DNA from: Protonemura montana
Taxonomy: Eukaryota > Arthropoda > Insecta > Plecoptera > Nemouridae
Reading direction: 5' to 3'
DNA: 64,000 nt
Assembly (NCBI GenBank): GCA_947568835.1
Contig: OX387610.1
Location: 14,117,001-14,181,000 of the forward strand
Shown here: piece after piece, positions 23,114 to 35,100 of the stretch
How the letters are laid out: each line of letters begins with the position of its first letter
How positions within the stretch are numbered: position 1 is the first letter of the stretch
Notes under the pieces: model-generated
The model's input: the letters and a program-made list of their open reading frames with translations, nothing else
What the model was told of the DNA's origin: nothing
Databases searched by the model: none
Made by a program: the position numbers and the translations under genes

Positions 23114-26100
23114 CTGGAAGCAAAACAGATACAGTTAGCAAGAAAAAAACAACGAGTTTTAAAGATGTTGAAAGTATCTTGGTATCTCGGAAGATGTTGT
23201 TTTTGAGTTGTTGACCCTGATTATTTTATTTAGATGCATTTAGGAAGCTTGAACTTGGTAATTGTTATATTTTCGTGTGGTTCTTTTGTTATCAGAAAAT
23301 TGTCAGGACTGCTCTTACCCTTGATAAAGTAACAGGTACAAGTTACGAAACGTTGGGAAATTTAGTTGTTCTTCACTAAGCATTCAAAACCCAGTTGAAA
23401 TAGTTTTTGTTAAACAAGTGCTAAGTTTACATCAAATAGACATGAATCTAAAAACAATTGTGTCCAAAAAAAAATCTTTGCGTATAATTGTTACGTGTTA
23501 AACGGTTTTGCTTTGGTATGACTGACTTTTCCCATTTTAACATTTTTTGTCCCCATTCTTCACATAACATTGTTCTATGTTCAATTGAAGTTAATAATAA
23601 ATAAATAAAAATAAAATTCCCCATTTCAGTCGTATATTTGAGCCTGACGATCTAAAACAAACGAGGCTAACAAACAAGTGCACTCACCCGCGCTTGTCAG
23701 GTCGCTTGCCGGTGGGAACGATGCGGCACCGCGGGTTGAACGCGGCCACCTCCAGGTACGGAGAGTGAACCTGGATGTTGCCGCGCGGCGCGTAGACCGG
23801 CCCGAGCAGGTCGGGGCCACCGGCTCCGAGCTCGGCTCCGTGGATCAGAGCCGTGTAGCGCGACAGATCCACTTGCTGGTGTGGCTGGAAGGGAAAGACA
23901 AGGGTTGATTGGGTTCATTGCACAATGATGGATCCTTAGATGAAATCTCATTTAAATTGCAAACGCTTGCAATGCGCGGGGTGTTTTGTTATTATGAATA
24001 CTATAACCATATCAAAAATTGATGCCCAAACGTGGATTCGAACCCCGATCTCCACCTAAGCGGGTGTTGCTCTTGGTTCTATTCCTTGGAGATCCGTCAT
24101 TCTCATCAAATACACTTAAATTGTCTCAAAAAGTCAGTATGCAAGTAGTTCAATTGGTTAGAGCAACACCCACGATAGGTGGAGATCGGGGTTCAAGTAG
24201 CTCAATGGGTTAGAGCAACACCCGCGACAGGTGGAGATCGGGGTCCAAGTAGCTCAATTGGTTAGAGCAACACCCGGGATAGGTGGAGATCGAGGTTTGT
24301 GTCCCCGTTAGAGCATCAATTTTTGAGACGGTTATAGTGTTTATAATTATAAAAAAAATGATGGATCTTGTTTAGAAACGGTTTCCAGGTTAATTTCTTA
24401 TTACGACCACTGTTTACCTCTCAAAAATTGGTTATTAATGTCACAGATAGTAAAATACTTTGTGCATTGCAAGAATGTCTAATTTAATTGAGATTTCACA
24501 GGTTTTCAAGTAAGTTGTCTTCTTTGAAAGTGTTGTTTCAACTTTTGCTTTGACCACGCCAAGTCTGGTCTGAAAATGTTCTGCATCCTTGATATTATCT
24601 TTCAACTTAACATTGCCTTCTATAAGGAAAGGAATGAAACCACCAAGAAAGCTGTTAACTGTACCTGTGGCTCTATCGAATAAAAGGAAATGAAGTTACG
24701 GACTAAATAAATGTCAGCCAAACATTGATATGAAAAATGAAGAAGAGAATCGGCCCCATAGACTATCGGCGGCAGAACGCTGCCAGCTTTTATTGTGCAC
24801 TACCTATGGCCATTAATTAACTTAAGCTTTCGGCTGTCCAATAGAAAGAGCAAATAACAAAAACTATTTAAACTGGGTTTTGAATGCTTAGTAAAGAACA
24901 ACTTAATTTCCCTTTACTAAATTTCCCTTGCATTCAAAACCCATTTGAAATATTTTTTGTTAAAACTAGTGGCAAGTTAACATCAAGTAGACATGAGTCT
25001 AAAAACAATCAGAAAGAGCAAATGTTAGCGATCGTACCTCGAGCCTGAACTTGGTGTCAGTTTCATCGAGTGGGGTGAGGAAGTCGAGACTGAATATGTC
25101 TGCAAACATGAGACCGGCGAGGCCCGACCAGTCGTTCACCGACAGCCCTTTGTTCTCCCAGAAGTCATCCTCGGAGATGGTCAGCCGTCGCAGCACATGG
25201 GACGGGTAGAACCGTTCCAGCATCAACGCCGCTTGTTGGATTGTCATCTGGGGAAGAAGCAAGGTGGGAGAATGATTAGAATCTTATTAATTTGATTCTA
25301 TGTTCGTTCATTTCATATAGATTTAAGGATATAGTTTAGGATAACAACATCCGATAGCATTTATAAAGAAATGCATGTCAAAGTTGTAAAATAAATAAAT
25401 AAATAAATAAATATTTTATAATTTTTTTTAAGGGCTTAGAAACTAATAACTAATACCACATGATATAAGAAAAACTATTTGATTTTGAAATGATGAACTG
25501 TAATACAAGTATTGGTAATTAAATTGTTCTGCAAAAACAAACTGATAAAATCAATTTTAATTGTGGTCGTATTTTAATATATTGCGCATGTTGGTTTGTT
25601 TACAAATTAAAATTACAAAAACGAAGGAAATTAAAAAAAAAAAATTTCTTCCAACAACAAAGTAAGCTGAATAACAACTTCAAAAAATCAGAAATACACA
25701 AAATGTACACCAATAATAAGCAATGTCAGTTTCCGTGGCTTATTCAGGACTGTTTTATCGTTCTGGGACCGAGAGCTTACCTTGAGTTCCGCGGTGTTTA
25801 GCTTGATCTTGCTGCGAACGTTGACCCCAAGACCAGACTGGAGATCTCTGCGTCTGCGTTCCAGCTTCTCGTGCAACGAACTCATCAGATCCTGCGCCTC
25901 CTTCTCCAAGCCCCGGTACGGACCGACCTGCGTAAGAAAGAACACCTCGTTAGACATAAGACATAGCGACACAACCTAACCTCTGCCGATGAAGACAATT
26001 TACAATTTTTTTTTTTTTTACAGAACAGTTTGGCATGTTGGAAACATTGATTTTTGTAAGATCATAGAAGTTAAGCATAGGTATTGGATGGGTGACCATC

Positions 26101-29100
26101 ATACACATGACCAGTTCTGTTCGGGAGAGAGGTTGGAGAGATGAAAGTAAAGCAACACTGCGCTGAGTCAGGTATTAGATGGGTGACCATCATACACATG
26201 ACCAGTTCTGTTCGGGAGAAAGGTTGTAGGGATGAAAGTTGGTAACTTCACTCGCCTTGCTTATCAACCTCTCGACAGCATGGATTTGTGGAGGAATCCT
26301 GTTGTTCGCGTTGTGCCGTCCTTCCGAAGGGACGTTAAGCCGGTGGTCCCCTTGGTCTTCGACAGGAGTAGGTTACATGCCAGCACCGGGTTTCCCCACA
26401 TTCCTTCTAGACTAGATTATGTTCATCTTCATCCTTATCATTAGACCAGTAAGACAGCGCGTCGTTAAAACCCAATAATCAATCATAAATTGGTTGACAA
26501 CGAATGGGGAATGGGGTGAAAACATTGTTGCTCTGAGTATTATTGTCCAATTAAACTTCTATAGATTTGCAACAATGCCACCAACAATATTACTAAAAAT
26601 CCCATTAACAATACAAGAATGTCACAATTAATTTTGCTAATGTCGACTTGTATCATGGCAACGATAAGTTTGAATTTAAATGTAGCTTAAAGTTGTGAAA
26701 ATTATCAGGAGAGACATTTCAAACTTTAGCAGCAATATATTATGTTCTAGTTTACAGTAAAACGTGTTGTTAATATACTTCTGTGGTTCTTCCGTTCTGG
26801 ACTGTCGACAATTGAATGCATTGCAGAAGCGAAACCTGGATTAAACGAGAGGTAAATGACAGCTACGTCGATGACTGAACTGGACTTGAACAGATTTCAC
26901 GATGCCTGACGTACGGCAAAAAATCTTTTATCACATTCCAGACTAACTCAAGTTACAATGGAGGTAGTGACAGAAAAAAAAAAGAGTCGATGTTTGCTAC
27001 AAAATTCTAGGTTGATAGCAAAACGTAGAAACTCATCTTGAACGTTCTACTCGTGTAAAGCCTCAACTGAAAACTGGAATCACCAATTAAGTGTCAACAA
27101 ATGAGAGAGATTGCTGACACCAACTGAAAAGTTCAAGTGACTTTCAGAGTAAAAGCTCTGGTAAAAGACTCACAAAAATCAGTGCTTCTAATAACAAAAA
27201 GAGGAAGAATACGTTGGCGGCATCGTCGGATTTTAAACAATGCCGCTGACAACAAACGGATCAGGAGTTGGCTCGTGTCCCGGCAACACACGTTTCAAAA
27301 TGTAATTTCGCTTGCAGTTGTAAAAATATACAGGTGAGACTCACTTCAAGATTCATAGGTTCAGGATTACAAGCGACGTATCATAACCTAAGTCTGACAC
27401 ATTTTTAAACCGAAGTTGTTTAAAATCTCACAAAATCCTTTACATTTTTTCTTTATGTTCAGATTCACCTGAATGTCAATTGAACGGAAGAGAGCTCAAA
27501 CTAGAATCGAGACATTAAAAAGGTAGATTCTATGTGAAGGTGTTTTAACCTCTAAAGTTGAACCACTACGCTTCAAGTACTGTATTGTATTGTATTTAAT
27601 GTTTTATTGTTTATAGCACCCAGGCTTGGTTACAATATAATGACTTCTATACCTAACTATACTAGTTTACATTTTCCTTAATATTATTAACTTTAATTTT
27701 GAACTCTTCAGCTGATTTCGGCTATGGATCTACTACTTCTATGTCCAACTGGTTCCATTCCATAATTGACGATCCCAGGAAAGATCCTGTGCCAACGTTG
27801 GTCAAGAAAATGCAGTCATATTTCTGACAGACACGAATTAAAAATGACAAAGAGCAAAAAATATCTGGAATGAATCTAATTGACAATGAAATCCCATTAG
27901 TCGATGTGAAAGATATGTTGAAGCTTATGGTAATGACACAAACAGGTAACAAAGCAGGTCATCTTCACTAATTTATGGCAAATTCTGTGGTATGGCTCAG
28001 TACGTTCGAGAAGCACTGGAGCGACTAACAGAAATTGACATTAGTTTTACGGCCAAAAGAACCAATAACGCTTTAGGTTCCAGACTTAGTCGTTAGATCC
28101 GTCACAAAACGTGCTAGCATTGGTTTAGCCGCCATGTGACGATGCCGCAAAAGCTGCCAGTAAATCGGTTCTGCCACCGTGCGATGCTGCGATCCGTGCT
28201 GGACGCGGTCAACCACATTGCAACGCCGCTAAAGTGCTAGACTCGGTGAAGCCGCCATGCGAAGCCGGCGCCGTGCCAGACATACTCCGATAGCCACGGA
28301 GGAAACTGGTAGTGGGCGTCGGATTTCTTTCACAGCTTTAGGAAGCGTCGAGGTTACATGCTAACAAGCATCAGTTGAAGGAAACCAAGGAATGGAGAAC
28401 AACAAAATAATTGCCGATGAATGGAGGATATTTTTTATAAGACAATGATTTCGTGGGATGTTAAGAAACAAAATCAAATGCTTGGGGACACGGTATCAAC
28501 GAATTATGACGAAAATAAAAGTAAGTTCGATTGAAAGAAACTCTATAACTTGATTTACAGTAATTACCGTTTATCCACTTGATATTCTATAACCGATTCT
28601 CTTCCATTATCTCTGAAGCAAATTGTCGCAAAAGACATCTGAAAAGAATCAACGAGTTCCAAGAATTGTGCAACAGAAGCAGTCGTCGTGGCGACCAAGT
28701 AGCTCGAGGAGCTGAAGAAACAACACCGATGACGACACCAATAAAGTGGAACTGATTCAAGGGACCATGAGAACAACGGAAGGAGACTCTACGAACAAAT
28801 TATTTCAACGAAAGCTAAAACAGCGATGGAGCGAGCAGACAAAACAGGTATGCAATGAAAGCAAATGTATTTTATTATTATAAACACTAAAACCGTCTCA
28901 AAAATTGATGCCCAAACGGGTTAGAGCAAAACACGCGACAGGTGGAGATCGGGGTCCAAGTAGCTCAATTGGTTAAAGCAACACCTGCGACAGGTGGAGA
29001 TCGGGGTCCAAGTAGCTCAATTGGTTAGAGCAACACCCACTACAGGTGGAGGTCGGGGTTCGAGTTCCCGTTTGGGCATTGATTTTTGAGATGGTAGCAG

Positions 29101-32100
29101 TGTTCATAATAATAAAATACCTCACGCATTGCAAGCGTTTGCAATTTAAATAAGATTTCATCCAAAATGGTGTATGTGAGAAAAGCAAAGGTTCAAAGTG
29201 AAGTAAATAATATTTGATTTTAGGCGACGAACGTTGGTTATTTTAAAGCTGAAAAGTTCGATAAATGCCGATAGAAGTGATGACAAACAACAAAAGCAGC
29301 AGATGACCGAAGATTTCAACGGGAGTTTGTTTACCTGGTTGCCGTGGCTTGCTGATTGTCAACTGTGAGTAATGCACTCGCTAAGACAATCCCAATCAAT
29401 CAACATTCAATGTTGAATGCAATTTGTTGGCTGAACAACCGCTAAGTTTCAAACATGGACAAATTAATTCAAGCAAATGGTTTTCATATCTGCATTTTCG
29501 GTTGCTATCACCAAGGAAACTAATATGAACTAATATGGCACGAAGAGGACAAGAGTGAAGAGGCATGAAGAGTAATGCCTGACGACTGAGCAAGACTGAA
29601 GAATGAAGAACGAAGACTCAAGACTGAAGAAGACGTATATCTGAACGTGACCAGCTGATGAAATGTACTGCGATATTTAAATACAACGTTATTGTATTTT
29701 AAATGAGTGTTTTATGCTATTACAAACGTTATGTTTTATCCCGATTGTTATTTTGTTTTGCAAATAATCACATTTTTCTACGATAGCCTTCATCGTAGCC
29801 ACTTAAAAGACAAAATATTTAAAAACAAAATATTCTTAAGAGGTTCAATGGTAAATTCAACGTTTGGTAGCCAAGGAGATGCTGAGATCACCTGACAGAG
29901 CTTCTCAATTCTGCTATCTTATGTTACCACGGGTATATCATGGCCTAGCATAGGAGGTTCAATGGTAGATTCAACGTTTGGTAGCCTTGGAGATGCTGAG
30001 ATCGCCTGACAGAGCTTCTCAATTCTGCTATCTTATGTTACCACGGGTATATCATAGATTAGCATAGGAGGTTCAATGGTAAATTCAACGTTTGGTAGCC
30101 TTGGAGATGCTGAGATCGCCTGACAGAGCTTCTCAATTCTGCTATCTTATGTTACCACGGGTATATCATGGATTAGCATAGGAGGTTCAATGGTAAATTC
30201 AACGTTTGGTAGCCGTGGAGATGCTGAGATCACCTGACAGAGCTTCTCAATTCTGCTATCTTATGTTACCACGGGTAAATCATGGCCTAGCATAAGAGGT
30301 TCAATGGTAGATTCAACGTTTGGTAGCCATGAAGATGCTGAGATCGCCTGACAACGATCACGCTGAGTGATTTTAGCCTAACTTTTGCCGAGCTAACCCG
30401 GTGACTATGCCGTTAGAGTACTACATATGTTGTAGACAAAAGATAAATTGATCGACAAAGATCGTTGCCGGTGCATACCTTAGCCAGCTGGGCAGAGAAA
30501 GGTCCGAAGCAGGCCTCGACGAACTGGCTGTAGTCTTTCTGGGGCTGGTAAATGGTGGACTCCATCTGGTACTGGTACGCAGCCAGCTCGTCTAGCTCCA
30601 TCTTGGCTTCGAAAGCTGCGAGAGCTTGCTCAGGCCGGATCTGCAATGGGCCACAACATCGTTAAACCAGTTGCTCAGAGCTAGAAATCATAGCTGGCAT
30701 GGTTCACCACTGTTTAGGGTGATTCATCCATAAGAGCTTATTGATTTCAAATTACAAGTGGAAGCCCACTGTGTATTTTCCTACAAACTGACCTTCCACC
30801 TAATCGAGTGATGAAAAGCACATTACCTGGTAGAAGTAGTTGGAGGCAAGTCCAGGCCCGGCTATTCGCTTCACAACGAAGCTATCGCTGGCTGGGACTC
30901 GGCCTCGCTTCTTGATCACCAGGTGGAAGGCGGCTGTGTCCCAGAACAGTCGAAGCCAGTAGCGGAACACGCCCACTGCATTGACAAGAGACAGCCATTG
31001 TTTAGAAAGTTCCTTCCGTCACTTTCATCATAATTCAGGGTCACGTCGTTGTTGTTTAACGTTCTGTACCCACGTGCGGTAACGATTGATGTCACTTGTG
31101 ACTTTCCTTTTCGTCAAAACCTCGACAGTTCAATAATTACGTCTCTAAATAGCTATGTCAATCGCTTAAGTGAGGATTAATAACGATTAATTAAGCGTAA
31201 ACTAGATGAAAATGCTAAAAACAAAATATGATATTCAATGGCAGATTCAACGTTTGGTAGCCATGGAGATGCTGAGATCGCCTGACAGAGCTTCTCAATT
31301 CTGCTATCTTATGTTACCACGGGTATATCATGGCCCAGCATAGGAGGTTCAATGGTAGATTCAAAATTTGGGAGACATGGAGATGCTGAGATCACCTGAC
31401 AGAGCTTCTCAATTCTGCTATCTTATGTTACCACGGGTATATCATGGCCTAGCATAGGAAGTTCAATGGTAGATTCAATGTTTGGTAGCCATGGAGATGC
31501 TGAGATCACCTGACAGAGCTTCTCAATTCTGCTATCTTATGTTACCACGGGTATATCATGGCCTAGCATAGGAGGTTCAATGGTAGATACAAAGTTTGGT
31601 AGCCATGGAGATGCTGAGATCGCCTGACAGAGCTTCTCAATTCTGCTATCTTATGTTACCACGGGCATATCATGGCCTAGCATAGGAGGTTCAATGGTAG
31701 ATTCAACGTTTGGTAGCCATGGAGATGCTGAGATCACCTGACAGAGCTTCTCAATTCTGCTATCTTATGTTACCACGGGCATATCATGGCCTAGCATAGG
31801 AGGTTCAATGGTAGATTCAACGTTTGGTAGCCATAGAGAAAAAATAATATTCTATAAACCAATAAAAAAGGTATGAACCCGATGCACGAACCTGTGAGTA
31901 CGATCATGGATATGACTGGACAGACGACTAGCGCGACAAAGAGAGCAACGACGGGCTGGATACAGCCCTGGATGCCGATGTTCCAGATGAGTCCCTCGAG
32001 GATTATCAGGTAGCGGTTGCCCGGGCTCGGGCTGTCCAGGTCGCAGATCAACGCCATGAAGAGGTGGAAGCACAGAGTCACCACCGGCATCCTGTATTAG

Positions 32101-35100
32101 CGGGGACAAAGGGACAAAAACCGTTAAAAAAATTTGCAAATAGAGTGCAAAGACGGTGAATATTTGTCATGGAGGAGGAAAGATGGAGGGAGTATAACTT
32201 ACTGGAGAAGAAAAACTGACATTGCGTGGTATGCTTGTCGATGAAATACTACGTTTTGGCAGGTAGCCTTTGTCAGTGCCATCTCTAACAATGACAAAGG
32301 CAAAATGCTGAAATAAAAAAATTCTCAGAAATTCTCCGGAAAGTTACACTCATTCTGTCTTCCCTTTTCACCGCAGCAGAAATTAAAATGTTTGCAGATT
32401 TTTGACAACATTTTTTAATTGTTAAGCAGGGGTCATTCCATGTGTAATCACTCACCTCAAACTTTGACCGACCCAGATTTTGATGAAAATTGGTATACTT
32501 GTTAAGTTTGTTGACTTAGGGGCTATTTTTTAATTTTTTTTTTTTTGGTCCAACCGTTCGGATATTACAAGGGGGGGAAGTTGGGGTCATTTTGCCCCCC
32601 GCGCGTGTAGTGACCACCCTTTCTACGCAATATCTAGGGTTCTATGGGAGCTACAGAGCTGGGAAAAAAATCATCTGAAAGGTAATTTCATACCCTACCT
32701 GAATATGGAAACAAAAATGACGATATGTTAATACGAATTTAATTGTGATTTTACACATCTGCATTTTCCAAAATGACCATATCGCTGATGAGTCATTTTT
32801 GATTTGCCTGATTTTTTTTCTATATGTACAGAACATACATATGATCATGTGTTCCAAAAATCAAGATGGGTGTTCTACTACTTTCCAAGAAAAAAAAATG
32901 TTTTCTGCAAATTCATTCATAATATAAATTAATATGAACTGAATTTAAGACAACATTCAAGAAAATGATCATTACTTACAATCATAGCTACTATGAAGTA
33001 CAAATTTGCATATCTTAAGAGAGATGTAGTTTACCTTATTGAGGTACATATTTTATAAGCCCTGCTGTTGCCCTGTTGGTGTCTGTAGCCGACAAAAAGT
33101 ATGTTCGACCAGTTGCCGTGTTGGGGTCGGCCAGTGTTAAAACATCAGCAAAAGCTACAATTAGTTTGTCTTGTACACTGGGATAAAAATATGATGGAGC
33201 TGGTCCATGAGGGTGTAGAAAGTTGACTTGAAGTTCAAGAGACTGTGATGATTTTTCAAGAACACACGCTAGCCACCAGTCTTCGTTGTATGCTACAGTG
33301 ATGAAACTGCCCACGTCTTTGAACTCAAACTCGGGTATTTCTGCTGCTGTTGCTTCCTCCTCTTCTTCTTCTTCTTCTTCTTCTCCTTCTTCATTTTTCT
33401 CAACAATCTTCACAATGTTGATTTCTTCAGAAAGAGAAAAGTGTTTCACATGTAAGGAAGTTAGCGATTTTGGGTAGAACGCATGAAAGCTTCTTGTGCC
33501 TACGATAGTTTTTAATTCTTTGAATCGTTCTTTAAGTTTGATGCCATTTGCTGTAATCTCTTCATTGGCTACAAACACAAAATTTACAGTCCACACATTT
33601 TCTGTTGCCCACCGGTAAAAGTCTATCGGCGTCATTATTTGGTCGGCATATGGTTTCTGTAAACTTGCCCGTGCTGCATTTCGTTTTACAGTCCCACCAA
33701 CTCCATCGCATGGTCCTTTACCGTGGGATGTGGCAAAAAAATGCCACTCAGCAGTTAGTTCGAAGTCAACTTCATGATGGCACAAGTTGGAAAAATTCTT
33801 CTTATTCTTATATTGGGCTGCCGCTCCATCAGAAAAGTAAATTAAATGGGATACATCCGAAATGTTTTGTTTCAGGTGTCTTATCAGGTGCTTTTGGAAA
33901 GTGTGCACAGTAACGGTGTCATGAGTTAGCGAGTCAGAAATGACAACGTAACTTAAATGTTGTATGTCTCGATCTTCAGGCTTAAAGTAACACACAAATG
34001 GGTGAAGGGTGCATTGGCTGTTATTCCAATGGTAACCTTGTGCAGCATCCTGGAGCACAAAAGAATAATTCTCAGCGAAGTCGCCCACTACTAAAACTTC
34101 CCCTGGTTTAAGGTTGGCTTTCTTCTCCTGCATGAATGCCGCTTGCTGCCGTGCAATAAAATCATGATTTCTTAATAAAATGCATTTTTCAATAAAACAG
34201 TCAACAAACTCATCTGTAGGTTTCGTAATTGTCTCTAGGGTACATCTGTCTGTTGACAGCCACTGTTTATAAGTCACAGAGTCTATGAAATTTTCACTGA
34301 ATGAGATTTCTAGCCATTCACGAAGTTCATCGGTTCCCGGACAATTGCCACACTTTCCTACAAAGCAGTTGAGAAGCGGGGGGTTGCACATGAGGCTGGC
34401 AAGGCAGTGTTGGTATGATTTGATGGTACCGTCTGAAAGCAAAGGCAGCTTTGCTCCCAAAGCCATCAACTTAACGTTTTGGTGTATCGTACAGACACAG
34501 ACAGAATGTGTCCCAGCTGCTCCTGCCAGAACACAATGTTTGGGTCTGAGCTCTGCAAACTTCGAGAATCCAACCTTGATGTCAGGATATTTATCTTTGA
34601 AGCTGCGATACACTTCACTTAAGTTGCTTAACACTAGTCTCTTCTGGCGGTGAACTCGATTGTCACCCACTTTAACCGAGACAAAATCTTTTTTACCCGG
34701 CATGACACGGCTTACATCATCATTTTCATAAAACTCTTCAATCAGTTGAATGCAATCAGGGGAAAGAGTTTTTCCTGCTTTTTGATTTGCAGATGGCAGT
34801 ATCCCTTGGGCCTTTACTAGTTGTTTGGTTTTACGTACCAAATGGTTAGATGCATTGAACTCTTGCATTATTCTCTTAATGCTCCAACTTTTTGGAAGCA
34901 CAGATAAAATTGTTATTTTCTCGCTTCTGGTACTCGTCTTAAACTTTTCTTTCAGTTGTGCTATTATCTCTGACCCATCACGGATGCTGTCCTTGCACTC
35001 CTCTGAAGATGTCAAATCTTCTTTGCTGATTTCTTCATTACTGGGAGATACTAGTTCCAATCTCTTCTTTACACCTTGTGTTATTTCGCTGAACTTTCTT

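Noticed and set aside
22214-23214. Plus-strand ORFs of 251 and 183 aa
   Set aside because: Opposite-strand shadows of the GC-rich last exon of the large membrane-protein gene.
32651-32927. Small ORFs at the left end of transposon 2 (mirrored at 36103-36309)
   Set aside because: They lie in the TIRs, which explains why the same peptide appears twice in inverted orientation.
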